A program made the translations under genes and the position numbers. Below are positions 8,832 through 18,795 of a stretch of 64,000 nucleotides of DNA, piece after piece. The DNA lies in contig CAIQPS010000094.1 in assembly GCA_903873715.1 (NCBI GenBank), forward strand, positions 1-64,000. Reading direction: 5' to 3'. The stretch comes from an uncultured Actinomycetes bacterium (lineage in GTDB: Bacteria > Actinomycetota > Thermoleophilia > RBG-16-64-13). The first letter of the stretch is position 1. Each line of letters begins with the position of its first letter. The notes below the pieces were generated by a model. That model made no database searches, was not told the DNA's origin, and was given only the letters and a program-made list of their open reading frames with translations.

Positions 8832-9854
8832 GTGAGTCTGCGCGTGAAGACGATCGATCTAGAGAACCATTTCCTCACCCCCACCTGGCAGCAGGCGCTC
8901 GCCGCCAACACGAGCGGGTATCCGCGCGTCGGCGAACGCGGCCTGGGGTTCACCGAGGAAGCCTGGATGCCTCTCGGGGCTACCGGGGTCGATAAGAAGC
9001 TGCCCGACATGGGTGAGTACCGCCTCAGCTTGATGGACGAGGCGGGCGTCGATTTCGCCGTCTTGTCGCTCACGTCGCCAGGCGCGGAGCAGTTCGAGGT
9101 CGAGGTGGGCAAGAAGGTGGCGCGCGACGCCAACGACGTACTCGCCGCCGTGACGAAGAAGTACCCCGACCGCATCGGGGGGTTCGCCTCGCTGGCGCCC
9201 AAGGACCCCGAGTGGTCTGCCGCCGAGCTAGAGCGTTGCGTCAAAGAACTGGGCTTCAAAGGGTGGAACACCCACTCCAACTTCGGCGATTCCTACCTGG
9301 ACGATCCCAAGTACTGGCCGATCCTGGCCATGGCGGAGAAGCTCGACGTCCCCATCTACCTGCATCCGGCCGTCTCCATGATCAAGGAACTCAACGAGTT
9401 CGGGATCGTGCTCGGCGGACCGACGATGGGCTTCGGTGTGGACGTCACGTACTGCTTCATGCGGATGATCGTGCGCGGGGTCTTCGACGAATATCCCAAC
9501 CTCAAGATCGTCATGGGCCATCTCGGCGAAGCCCTGCCGTTCCTTCTCGACCGCGTCGACCGTGCCTGGATGCAGTTGCACGAGAAACCGAATCCTGGGA
9601 TGGGCCCGGGCTCCAAGGAGCGCGCGGGCTACTACCTCAGGAAGAACCTGTGGGTCACCACGAGCGGCAACTATCTGCCGGCGGCGCTGTACTGCACCCG
9701 TGACTCGCTGGGCATGGACAAGATCCTGCTCGGCACCGACTTCCCGTACGAGAGCATGAAGGACTGCATGGACTACCTGCGCAGCCTGCCGCTCACCACC
9801 GAGGAAGCGTACGCACTGTACGAAGGCAACGCGAAGGCCCTGTTAAAGATTTGA
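8832..9854 (+). CDS. Amidohydrolase family protein (ACMSD / gamma-resorcylate decarboxylase-like)
   Basis: HFLTP near N-terminus, YLHPAV, KIVMGHLGEALPF, LLGTDFPYE metal-dependent hydrolase motifs; GTG start at 8832 or 8844. Confidence 0.82.
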   Translation: MSLRVKTIDLENHFLTPTWQQALAANTSGYPRVGERGLGFTEEAWMPLGATGVDKKLPDMGEYRLSLMDEAGVDFAVLSLTSPGAEQFEVEVGKKVARDANDVLAAVTKKYPDRIGGFASLAPKDPEWSAAELERCVKELGFKGWNTHSNFGDSYLDDPKYWPILAMAEKLDVPIYLHPAVSMIKELNEFGIVLGGPTMGFGVDVTYCFMRMIVRGVFDEYPNLKIVMGHLGEALPFLLDRVDRAWMQLHEKPNPGMGPGSKERAGYYLRKNLWVTTSGNYLPAALYCTRDSLGMDKILLGTDFPYESMKDCMDYLRSLPLTTEEAYALYEGNAKALLKI

Positions 9855-10009
9855 CGGCTGCAGATGTGACGGAGCGGCGGTCTGCCGCGACGCACGTCTG
9901 ATCTCTCAGAAGCCTGCGGGGCGGCGCGGAGGGACCCGGAACCCTTCCGCGCCGTACCCGGGGTCGATACTCCTCCCGTTGTGGCGCCGCCTCCCCCCGG
10001 CGGCGCCGC

Positions 10010-11362
10010 TCAACGTGAGCTCAAGAACTGATCCAGCGCCGCCAACCCGGCGGCGAGATCCTCTCTACCCAGCCCCAGCCGGAAGAGCGAATCGCCGTAG
10101 CCGTACACGGTGGAGGGCAGGAGCAGCGCTCCGGTCCCTTCGAGGACGGCCGCGCAGAAAGCTTCGGCGCCGCCCGCCCGCCCGGCCGCTCGGTCATCCG
10201 CCGCCTCGGGCTGCCCGCCCGGTCCGTCATCGAGCAGCCGCGGGAAGCACACGGTGCCGGCCTGCGGCGGCACCCACCTGAACGTGTCGCGGTGCCGCTC
10301 GAAGAACTCGCCTGCGATCCCGGCGTTCCGCGCGATCCGCGCCCGGTTGGCGGCCAGGATGGGCTCCGGCGAGCGCAGGGCCATGAGAGCCAGAACCTCG
10401 CTGGGTCCCGCCGAGCAGATGGTGGTGTAGTCCTTGAGGGCTTTCATCCTCTCGAGGAGAGCCGCATCCCGGGTGGCCACCCACCCTATCCGCAGCCCGG
10501 CCAGTCCGTACGCCTTCGACATCCCCGACAGGGAGAGCGCGCGCTCGTACAGGTCGACGGCTGCAGGCAGCCGCGACTCGGCGTCCGGCTCCAGCAGCCG
10601 GTACATCTCGTCGGAGAAGAGCCAGGCGCCGCTCCGGGCGACCGCTCCGACCATGCGCGCGAAGTCTGCCGCCGCCGGCAGGGCGCCGGTGGGATTGTGC
10701 GGGAAGTTCCAGACGACCAGCTTGGTGGTGGGCCGCAGCAGCGCTTCCAGGTGCGCGGGGTCGAACCGCCAGCCGGGGGCCCCCGCCGCACCGCCGCCGC
10801 GTTGAGCGCCGCCCTGAACGGCGCTCGGCGCCTCGCCGGGTCCAGGCGCGCCGCCTGCCGCGTCCACCGCGCCGGCGCCCACGGTCTCGACCGGCTCCCA
10901 GAGGTCCACCTCGCACCCGATGCTCCGCGCCAGTTCGTAGAGCGACTGGTACCCCGGGAAGGTGCAGACCACGTGGTCGCCCGGGGAGAGCAGGGCGTGC
11001 ATCGCCAGGAATATCAGTTCCTCGGGGGCGGCGGTCAGGACCTGGTCCGCGGTCGGCGGGCCGGCCGTGCCGGCGGCCGCGCCGCCGCTTGGCCCCGCGT
11101 TCCCGCCGGGCGCTGCGGCGCCTGCCCCGGCTCCGCCAGGCCCTCCATACGTCGCCGCGATCGCCTCCCGCAACTCGGGCAGGCCCTGCGACTCGGTGTA
11201 GCCCAGGGTGAGCGTCTCCCAGCGGCGGCGCAGGTCGGGGTCGGCGCCGGCGACCAGTCCGGCCATCCCAGGGCCCTGGCAGTCGGAGGCCGACAGCAGA
11301 TAGCGGGCCGAGAACTCGTGCCGGGCGAAGAAGCGCTCGAGCGCAAAGGGCGCTGGATACAT
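10010..11362 (-). CDS. PLP-dependent aminotransferase class I/II with Gly/Ala/Pro-rich insertions
   Basis: NFPHNPTGALP, SGMSKAYGLAGLRIGW (PLP Lys); ATG at 11362 (MYPAPFALERFF). Confidence 0.85.
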   Translation of the reverse strand: MYPAPFALERFFARHEFSARYLLSASDCQGPGMAGLVAGADPDLRRRWETLTLGYTESQGLPELREAIAATYGGPGGAGAGAAAPGGNAGPSGGAAAGTAGPPTADQVLTAAPEELIFLAMHALLSPGDHVVCTFPGYQSLYELARSIGCEVDLWEPVETVGAGAVDAAGGAPGPGEAPSAVQGGAQRGGGAAGAPGWRFDPAHLEALLRPTTKLVVWNFPHNPTGALPAAADFARMVGAVARSGAWLFSDEMYRLLEPDAESRLPAAVDLYERALSLSGMSKAYGLAGLRIGWVATRDAALLERMKALKDYTTICSAGPSEVLALMALRSPEPILAANRARIARNAGIAGEFFERHRDTFRWVPPQAGTVCFPRLLDDGPGGQPEAADDRAAGRAGGAEAFCAAVLEGTGALLLPSTVYGYGDSLFRLGLGREDLAAGLAALDQFLSSR

Positions 11363-11434
11363 ATGGGCCTCCGGGGCGGGTAGGGGCGCGCCGACGGTCG
11401 GCAGCCACCGGTCAAAGATTGTACTCTCGTCGGT

Positions 11435-12679
11435 ATGTCTGCCAGAGAGTCCAAGGGGCCCGCCGCCGAGCGGGCCGGCCGCCCGCGGCGCCCCCATCCG
11501 GGCGGCGGGTCGCGCTCTGCGGCCGTCATCTATCCCAGCCAGGTGTTCGTCGGGGCGATGCTCATCACGCTGGGCCCCCTGCTGGACCCCATCCTGCGAG
11601 ACCTGCGTCTGCCTCTCACCGATGGCGGGTTGCTGTCCTTCGGGTTCTTCCTCGGCAGGTTGTTCGGGGTACTGCTCGTGAACTTCGGGCTCGCCCGGGT
11701 GCCGGTGAAGACCATCATGGTCGCGTGCGCATCGCTCCTCGCCCTCGGCTCCGTGGGCGCAGCCCTGCTGGGCGTGGGTCTCTGGCCGCTCATGGTGGCT
11801 CTCTTCCTCACCGGGATGGCAGGGGTCATCCCCAACACCCTGTCCGGGGTCTGGGTGGCCGCGCACGTGCGCAAGGGCCTGGAGAAGGCGATGTTGGGCA
11901 TCGGCGCCTACTTCGCGGTGGGGGTGGTGGTCGCCCCTCTGGTCGTCGGGGCCGCGCTCGACCTGGGCGCCACCTGGCGCTGGGTGTTCATCGGGCAGGC
12001 GGCCATCTCGGCGGCCATGGCGGTGGTCCTCTGGCTGCTCCCGATAGCCGACGTCCCGGAGCGCGAGAACCTTCGGGCCCGGCAACTCAAGGCCGTGGCG
12101 TCGTCGCACCCGACGCTGCTGGCCGTCATCATCGCGGCCACCTTCTTCTACGTCTTCATAGAGGGCACGCTCTACGTCTGGCTGGCGAAGCTTCACGTGG
12201 ACGTCTACTCGGCCGGTCACGAGACGGCCGCGCTCAGCGTGACCCTCCTGTGGGCCGGCATAACCGTGGGCCGCTACCTGGCAGGGCCGCTCACCCGGCT
12301 GGCCTCACCGGCCAGGCTGCTCACGATATTCGCGTCGATACTCGCGGTGTTCGTCGTCGGCATCGCCGTGGCGCCGAACCTGGCGGTGTCCGAGGCGTTC
12401 GCGTTCCTGGCCGGGTTCGGGGCGTCGGCCTGCTGGCCGCTGATCTCCTGCTACACGCCGCGCTTCCCGGGTTGGCAGGCGGGGGTCGTGTTCTCGGGGA
12501 TGATGCTGGCCGGCACCGCCGCCAACACGCTCTCGGGGTACGTGTTCGCCCCTACCGTCGCCGCTCTGGGCTATCGCGAGGCCATGGGGATCTGGGTGAT
12601 CCCCGTCCTGCTGCTCATCGCACTGGCGTTCCCGCTGGAAAAGGCGGCCAGGCGGATCGAGCGGGAGCAGGTGGTGTGA
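11435..12679 (+). CDS. MFS transporter
   Basis: 12-TM hydrophobic pattern, GATWRWVFIGQAA; paralogous to 17447-18685. Confidence 0.85.
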   Translation: MSARESKGPAAERAGRPRRPHPGGGSRSAAVIYPSQVFVGAMLITLGPLLDPILRDLRLPLTDGGLLSFGFFLGRLFGVLLVNFGLARVPVKTIMVACASLLALGSVGAALLGVGLWPLMVALFLTGMAGVIPNTLSGVWVAAHVRKGLEKAMLGIGAYFAVGVVVAPLVVGAALDLGATWRWVFIGQAAISAAMAVVLWLLPIADVPERENLRARQLKAVASSHPTLLAVIIAATFFYVFIEGTLYVWLAKLHVDVYSAGHETAALSVTLLWAGITVGRYLAGPLTRLASPARLLTIFASILAVFVVGIAVAPNLAVSEAFAFLAGFGASACWPLISCYTPRFPGWQAGVVFSGMMLAGTAANTLSGYVFAPTVAALGYREAMGIWVIPVLLLIALAFPLEKAARRIEREQVV

Positions 12680-12764
12680 CCGGAGCGTGACTCACGGTTG
12701 CGGCCCCCTCCGCCGAGGACTATTGTTGAAGGCGTCCGCAGAGCGATACACACGGGGGTGGGCC

Positions 12765-15700
12765 ATGATGACCGGTCTGGACCACGGCATGCGACTGCAC
12801 GGGCGGGGCGCGATCGTAGCCGCCGCTGCTGCGCTGCTGGTCCTGCTGCTCTTGACCGGCACGGTGGCCGTCGCCGCGCCTGGCGGCTCGCAGGGCTCCT
12901 CCGCTCCCCTGGCCCCCGCATTCGAGGCCGCGCAGAGCGCACCCAACTCGGCCACCACTCCTGACGGACGTCCACTGGGTTTCGTGCAGGGTCCGCAACA
13001 GCTCCCGCACTCGGCGAGCCCCTCGCCGGCGCTGGGGTCTCTCGGTGTCTTCGCTTCGTCGTTCGACCTGCGGACCTCGGGGGAGGTCACCAGCGTCAAG
13101 GACCAGGGCAATACCGGCACATGCTGGGCCTTCGCCACCTTCGGTTCGCTCGAATCCTACCTGCTGCCGGGGCAGAACCTGGACTTCTCCGAGGACCACA
13201 TGGCCCTCACCCACGGCTTCGACTATACGGGCGACATCTACATGCGCGGCGGGAACTACTTCATGTCCACCGCATATCTGGCCCGCTGGAGCGGCCCCAT
13301 CTACGAGTCTGACGACGACGGCTTCGGCAACGGCACCACGCCGGTCTCACCGACCGTCCGCAAGCACGTCCAGAACGTCGACTGGCTGCCGCTCCGCACC
13401 TCGGCCACCGACAACGACGCCATCAAGAGCGCCCTCACGCAGTCGGGAGCTGTGGCCGTGGCCATGAGGTTCGAGGGGAGCAGTTCGGGCTCCCAGTACT
13501 ACAGCGCGGCCAACCATGCGTACTACTTCAACATCCCCTATGACGACTCTGAGTCCACCGACGCGAACCACGGGGTGCTGATCGTGGGGTGGGACGACAG
13601 CTATCCTGCGTCGAACTTCGCCATCAACCCCGGCGCGAACGGCGCGTTCATAGTCAAGAACAGCTGGGGGAGCGGCTGGGGCGACTCCGGCTACTTCTAT
13701 ATTTCGTACTACGACACGATCCTCGGCAGGGTGCTGACGTCCGCGGTGTTCAACAGCGCCGTTTCCACGACCAACTACTCGAAGATCTACCAGTACGATC
13801 CGCTCGGCTGGGTGGACAGCTGGGGGTCCGGCACGAGCGGGACCCCGTGGTGGGGCGCCAACGTGTTCACTGCCACTTCCTCGGCGCCCTTGGCGGCCGT
13901 GGGCCTCTACACGCTTGTCCCCAACTCCACCTACGAAGTCTGGGCCGGGGCGAGCCTGGCGACGATCACCCAGCGCACGACCGGATCGTTCACGTCCAGT
14001 GGGTTCCACACCGTCTCTCTGCCCACGCCGATGGCCTTGACCAACGGGCAGCCGTTCGCGGTGGCGATCAAGATCACCTCCCCGGGTTACGGATGGCCCC
14101 TCGCGACAGAGTCTCCGCTGGCCGGCTACTCGTCGACCGCCACGGCGTCCGCCGGGCAGAGCTACCAAGGTCCCAACGGGACTACCTGGTATGACATGAC
14201 CACCGGATCGTCCAACACCAACGTCTGCCTAAAGGCCTATGCCGCCCCGGTGAGCGCCACCACGGTCACGGCCGTCAGCCCCACCTACGGGTCGACCTCC
14301 GGCGGCACCGCGGTGACCATCACCGGCACCAACCTGACCGGCGCATCGGCGGTCAAGTTCGGCGGCGTAGCCGCGACGAACGTGACGGTCGTCAACTCCA
14401 CCAGGATCACATGCACGTCTCCGGCCCACGCGGGCGGGCAGGTGGATGTCACGGTGACCACACCGCTCGGCACCTCGTCCGCCACGGGCACGGGCAACGA
14501 CTACACCTACGTCGCGTACTACGAACAGACGAGCAGCATGCTCGCCTACGGCGGGTCCTGGGTGGTCGACACCGCCTCCGGCTACAGCGGTGGCAGTCAG
14601 AAGCGCACGTACGGCGGCTGGGTGAGCGGGAAGTTCTACGGCACCGGCATCAAGTTCATCGGCGCGAAGGCGGCCGGATACGGGAAGGTCAATATCTACA
14701 TCGACGGGGTGCTCGACGGCACGTACGACCTGTACAGCGCGACCGCGGTCAACAAGTACGTCATCCGGACGAAGACCGGTCTCACCAAGGCCACCCACAC
14801 CTTCCGGCTCGAGTCGACCGGGCAGAAGAACGCCTCCTCGGCAGGGACGACCGTCAGCATCGACGCCGTGCAGGTGTGGGGCACACTGTCCTCCACCACG
14901 GCCGTCCAGCGCTCCCAGGAGACGAACTCGTATCTCGCATACATCGGCGGCAGCTCGTGGAGCTCGCAGTCATCCAGCAACTACTCCGGCAGCGCCATGA
15001 AGACCCTGGTGTCCACCGGTTCGGTCACCGCCAAGTTCAGCGGGACGGCGGTGGCCCTCATCGGCACGAAGGGCCCAGCTTTCGGCAAGGTCAAGGTGAC
15101 GCTCGACAATGCGCTGATCGGCTACTACGACGAGTACCGCAGCGCCCCGGCCTACCAGCAGATGATCTTCATGAAGACCGGTCTCTCGAATGCTTCCCAC
15201 ACGCTCAAGCTCGAGTTCGCCAACCAGATGAACGCGAACGCCACAAGCCCCAAGATCAATATCGACGCCCTCGACGTGGAGGGCACTCTGACCTCAGCGG
15301 CTGTCGTGAGCGTGTTCTTCACCGACGGCTTCGAGAGCGGCCTCGGCAAGTGGACGGTGCCCACCGCCTCCCCGAGTTGGGCGGTCACCACATACCGGCA
15401 TTCGGGCACCTCCGGTACCCATAGCGCCTACTGCATCGGGAGCAGTATCGCCGCTCCGGGCCCCTATCCGGACGACGTCTACTCCAAGATGTACACGCCG
15501 ACCGCGATCGACCTCACCTCCACCACCGTGGCCTTCCTGGACTTCGACATGTGGCTCGATTCGGAGTACGGGTATGACACCCTCGCCTACCTCGTCTCCA
15601 CGGACGGCATCAACTTCTACGGCGATGGGTGGTGGGGATACAGCAGCGGCTGGGTGCATCAGAGCATCGACCTGAAGGCCGTGGCCGACGGCGCCGGAGG

Positions 15701-15911
15701 GACGCGGAACGTGACGGGCCGGCCGATCTGGGTGATGTTCATGTTCGAGAGCGACTACCTCAACCTCGAATCGTACGAGGGCGCCTACGTCGACAACGTG
15801 CGGGTCGCCAAGACCGCGACCACCCTGGCCACCGCGCCGGCACTGCAGGGCGGCGCAGCGGGCATTCATAGGACCGGCCCGGTGACCGTCACGCTGAGCG
15901 GCGGGCAATGA
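12765..15911 (+). CDS. Secreted C1-family cysteine peptidase with IPT/TIG domain and tandem C-terminal beta-sandwich-like repeats
   Basis: SFDLRTSGEVTSVKDQGNTGTCWAFATFGSLE (Cys active site), DANHGVLIVGWDD, VKNSWGSGWGDSGYFYISY; IPT repeat VTAVSPTYGSTSGGTAVTITGTNL. Confidence 0.88.
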   Translation: MMTGLDHGMRLHGRGAIVAAAAALLVLLLLTGTVAVAAPGGSQGSSAPLAPAFEAAQSAPNSATTPDGRPLGFVQGPQQLPHSASPSPALGSLGVFASSFDLRTSGEVTSVKDQGNTGTCWAFATFGSLESYLLPGQNLDFSEDHMALTHGFDYTGDIYMRGGNYFMSTAYLARWSGPIYESDDDGFGNGTTPVSPTVRKHVQNVDWLPLRTSATDNDAIKSALTQSGAVAVAMRFEGSSSGSQYYSAANHAYYFNIPYDDSESTDANHGVLIVGWDDSYPASNFAINPGANGAFIVKNSWGSGWGDSGYFYISYYDTILGRVLTSAVFNSAVSTTNYSKIYQYDPLGWVDSWGSGTSGTPWWGANVFTATSSAPLAAVGLYTLVPNSTYEVWAGASLATITQRTTGSFTSSGFHTVSLPTPMALTNGQPFAVAIKITSPGYGWPLATESPLAGYSSTATASAGQSYQGPNGTTWYDMTTGSSNTNVCLKAYAAPVSATTVTAVSPTYGSTSGGTAVTITGTNLTGASAVKFGGVAATNVTVVNSTRITCTSPAHAGGQVDVTVTTPLGTSSATGTGNDYTYVAYYEQTSSMLAYGGSWVVDTASGYSGGSQKRTYGGWVSGKFYGTGIKFIGAKAAGYGKVNIYIDGVLDGTYDLYSATAVNKYVIRTKTGLTKATHTFRLESTGQKNASSAGTTVSIDAVQVWGTLSSTTAVQRSQETNSYLAYIGGSSWSSQSSSNYSGSAMKTLVSTGSVTAKFSGTAVALIGTKGPAFGKVKVTLDNALIGYYDEYRSAPAYQQMIFMKTGLSNASHTLKLEFANQMNANATSPKINIDALDVEGTLTSAAVVSVFFTDGFESGLGKWTVPTASPSWAVTTYRHSGTSGTHSAYCIGSSIAAPGPYPDDVYSKMYTPTAIDLTSTTVAFLDFDMWLDSEYGYDTLAYLVSTDGINFYGDGWWGYSSGWVHQSIDLKAVADGAGGTRNVTGRPIWVMFMFESDYLNLESYEGAYVDNVRVAKTATTLATAPALQGGAAGIHRTGPVTVTLSGGQ

Positions 15912-15959
15912 CGGAGCGACGCCCGGACCGTCCGGGCAGCAGGTGAGAGTGATGTGAAA

Positions 15960-15981
15960 AGGGGCGGCTTCGGCCGCCCCT
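15960..15981. terminator. UUCG-tetraloop hairpin terminator (possibly bidirectional)
   Basis: AGGGGCGGC-ttcg-GCCGCCCCT between convergent genes. Confidence 0.75.
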
Positions 15982-16030
15982 CTCATTCTGCCGGCCGCGC
16001 CCGTCCCGCGCCGGCCGCACGCCGGGTGGG

Positions 16031-17422
16031 TCAGTGGCCCTCCGGCTCGCCGGTGCCGGCGCGCGGCCCCACCAGCGCCCCCGCCATCCCGACGATGCAG
16101 AGCACCGTGAAGATGGCGAACGTGATGCGGATCGCGGTCAGCAGGCTGTGCAGGTCCTGCGTGGTTATCTCGTGCGGTCCCACGACGACCGCCAGCACGA
16201 GGGTCGCCAGACCGATGCTGATGCTCTGTCCGGTGAGCCGCGTCGTCCCGATGGCCGCCGAGGCCAGGCCCGTGTCCCGCCGGGGCACGCTGGCCAGGAT
16301 GGAGTGGACGATGGGCGTCGCGAAGAACCCGAAGCCGAGGCCGAGCACCGCGAGGGTGGTGATGATGTACCAGTACGGCGAATGCGGCCCCAGGAAGACG
16401 AAGGCCGCCAGCCCCAGCACGCAGACCCCCATGCCCGCTGTGGCCACGTAGCGGGCCGGGAGCCGGTCGGTGAGGCGGCCGGAGAACGGCGAGACGACGG
16501 TCTGAGCCACCGCCGCCGTGATGAGCACGAAGGCCGCATGCTCGGGGCTGAGGCCCATGTTGAAGCGCAGGTAGAGGCTCATCAGGAAGGTCATGGCGTA
16601 GGTGGCCGCGTAGTTGATGAACGAGGCCATGCTCGAGAAGGCGAACACCCGGTTGTACCGGAACAGATCGACACCGAGGACGGGTTCGGCGGTCTTGGTC
16701 TCCATCCACAGGAACCCCGCCAGCCCCACCACGCCGGCCACGATCATCGCCCATCCGGTCACCGTGGGCAGCAGCGAGAACCCGACCAGCATCACCGAGA
16801 GCGACACCGCCCAGGCGACCGACCCGCGGACGTCGAACGACGCCTTCCTCGGCTCCTTCCAGTCGGTGCCGGTGAGGCGCCACGCGGTGAGGACGATGTC
16901 GATGACCCCGATGATCCCCACCAGGACGAAGATGTAGCGCCACCCGAAGGCGCTCGTGATGAGCCCGCCGAGCACCGGTCCCAGCGTGAGCCCCAGGTAG
17001 ACGCCGGCCACCTGCATGCCCAGCGCCTTGCCCCGTTCCTCGGCGGGGTAGGCGAGGCTCACCATCGCGGTGGTGCACGAGAACAGGGCAGCGGTGGCGA
17101 AGCCCTGGAGCAGCCGCAGGGCTATCAGCACCGGGGCCGAGGGAGCCAGCGCCGCGGCGAGCACGAACAGGGAGAACGTCGAGATGCCGATGAGGAACAC
17201 CCGCTTGCGCCCGCTGAAGTCGGCGATGCGCCCCACGGGCATGAGCAGTGCCGCCGCCCCCAGGATGTAGGCGAGCTGCACCCACCCGAGCGTGACGGCG
17301 TTGAAGCCCAGTTGGTCCTGGATCTCGGGTAGTGCGACGTTCAGCGCCGATGCCATGAAGGTGCTCAGGAACCCGGCCGTGGTCACGACCAGGAGCACCA
17401 GTCTCTGCTTTGACCGTTCCAT
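16031..17422 (-). CDS. MFS drug-resistance-type transporter (DHA family)
   Basis: MERSKQRLVLLVVTTAGFLSTFMASALNVALPEIQ, MPVGRIADFSGRKRVFLIGI. Confidence 0.85.
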   Translation of the reverse strand: MERSKQRLVLLVVTTAGFLSTFMASALNVALPEIQDQLGFNAVTLGWVQLAYILGAAALLMPVGRIADFSGRKRVFLIGISTFSLFVLAAALAPSAPVLIALRLLQGFATAALFSCTTAMVSLAYPAEERGKALGMQVAGVYLGLTLGPVLGGLITSAFGWRYIFVLVGIIGVIDIVLTAWRLTGTDWKEPRKASFDVRGSVAWAVSLSVMLVGFSLLPTVTGWAMIVAGVVGLAGFLWMETKTAEPVLGVDLFRYNRVFAFSSMASFINYAATYAMTFLMSLYLRFNMGLSPEHAAFVLITAAVAQTVVSPFSGRLTDRLPARYVATAGMGVCVLGLAAFVFLGPHSPYWYIITTLAVLGLGFGFFATPIVHSILASVPRRDTGLASAAIGTTRLTGQSISIGLATLVLAVVVGPHEITTQDLHSLLTAIRITFAIFTVLCIVGMAGALVGPRAGTGEPEGH

Positions 17423-17446
17423 GAGGCTCCAGCGTATACTAAACCG

Positions 17447-18685
17447 GTGCACCACGATACCTCCAAGACAAGTCTGGCCTCGTACCTGCCTCTGTACGCC
17501 ACCCTGTTCATGGTGGGCGTCGTGGTCATCACCCTGGGGCCGGTCCTCGACCCGCTCACCAAGCAACTCGGCATCCCGCTGCAGCAGGCCGGGCTCATCT
17601 CGGTGGCGTTCGCCGTCGGGATGCTCGTCGGGGTGACGGCTCTCAACCTTCTCCTGGCCCGCGTGCCGGTCAAGTGGGCGCTCATCGGGGCCACGTGGCT
17701 GCAGGCGGTCGCTCTGGCCGTATCCGCGACCCTCACCCGGGGGCTCGCCTCCATGTTCGTCTCGTACTTCTTCGTAGGGCTCGGGTGCGTGATCCTCAAC
17801 AGTCTGCCCAGCATGTGGGTGGGCTCGCACGTGAAGGTGGACACGCACCGGACGATGGTCATCGTGCTGCTGTTCTTCGCCATCGGGATGACCGTGGCGC
17901 CCATCTTCATCGGCATCGCCCTCGGGCTGGGCGCCACCTGGCGCTGGGTCTACGGGGCGGAGGCGGTCCTCTCGGCGGTGCTGGCCCTCTTCCTCACCTG
18001 GCGGCCGGTCAGCGACATCCCTGGGCGGAAGAACCTCACCTGGGGCAGGTTGCGTGAGGTGGTCGGCTTCAGCCCCGCGCTCTTCTGGGCGGTGGTGGCG
18101 GCGTCCATCTTCTACATCGGGTCGGAGTTCATCTTCAACGTGTGGCTGCCCAAGTTCGCCATCGACACGTTCGACGTCAGCAAGACCACGGCCAGCATCG
18201 CGGTGGCGCTGTTCTGGCTGGGGCTCATCTTCGGGCGGCTGATAGTGGCCCGGCTCACCAAGCGCTTCGCCGCTTCCCGCATCCTGATGGGAGGGATGGC
18301 CGTGATGGCCGTCTTCGCGGGTGGGGTGGCCCTTTCGACATCCATCGCCTTGGTCATGGTCCTGGCGTTCATCGCCGGACTGGGCGCCGCGGCGGGCTTC
18401 CCGCTCATCATGGGCTTTGCCGGCAAGTTCCCGGCGTGGCATGCGGGAGTGGTGGTGTCGGCAGTGGTGTTCGCAGGCGCCGTAGGACGGATCGTCTTCC
18501 CCTACCTGGTCGGGCCCATCGCCCATTCGGCGGGGTTCCGCATAGCCATGGGTCTCGCGTTCATCCTCGCCGCCGCCGGGGCGGTGCTCGCGTTCTTCCT
18601 GCACGGGATATCTGGAGAAGGGGCAGCCGGAGAGGCGGTGGCGGAACATGCCGCTGCTATGCCGGCCGCCTCAGAAGAGGGCTGA
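17447..18685 (+). CDS. MFS transporter
   Basis: Hydrophobic multi-TM protein, ITLGPVLDPLTKQLGIPLQQAGLIS; GTG start. Confidence 0.85.
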   Translation: MHHDTSKTSLASYLPLYATLFMVGVVVITLGPVLDPLTKQLGIPLQQAGLISVAFAVGMLVGVTALNLLLARVPVKWALIGATWLQAVALAVSATLTRGLASMFVSYFFVGLGCVILNSLPSMWVGSHVKVDTHRTMVIVLLFFAIGMTVAPIFIGIALGLGATWRWVYGAEAVLSAVLALFLTWRPVSDIPGRKNLTWGRLREVVGFSPALFWAVVAASIFYIGSEFIFNVWLPKFAIDTFDVSKTTASIAVALFWLGLIFGRLIVARLTKRFAASRILMGGMAVMAVFAGGVALSTSIALVMVLAFIAGLGAAAGFPLIMGFAGKFPAWHAGVVVSAVVFAGAVGRIVFPYLVGPIAHSAGFRIAMGLAFILAAAGAVLAFFLHGISGEGAAGEAVAEHAAAMPAASEEG

Positions 18686-18694
18686 GGCGGCCGG
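18662..18694 (+). terminator. Terminator hairpin overlapping the stop codon of the MFS gene
   Basis: CCGGCCGCCTCAG-aagaggg-CTGAGGCGGCCGG, 13-bp perfect stem; TGA at 18683-18685 lies in the 3' arm. Confidence 0.6.
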
Positions 18695-18795
18695 GTGAAT
18701 CGGAGCCTCGTTCGGCGCGGCCGCACGGCGGCCGGCCGAGTTTAGTCCTGTATACTCCACTATTCCGTTTTCGGAAGAACAGCGAGGGATGAGTG

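Noticed and set aside
11363-12220. N-terminal extension of the minus-strand aminotransferase ORF
   Set aside because: Antisense to the MFS gene; homology begins at MYPAPFALERFF
17423-18649. N-terminal extension of the minus-strand MFS ORF (16031-18649)
   Set aside because: Charged Glu/His/Arg-rich antisense of the plus-strand MFS gene; the true start MERSKQRLVLLVV is at 17422
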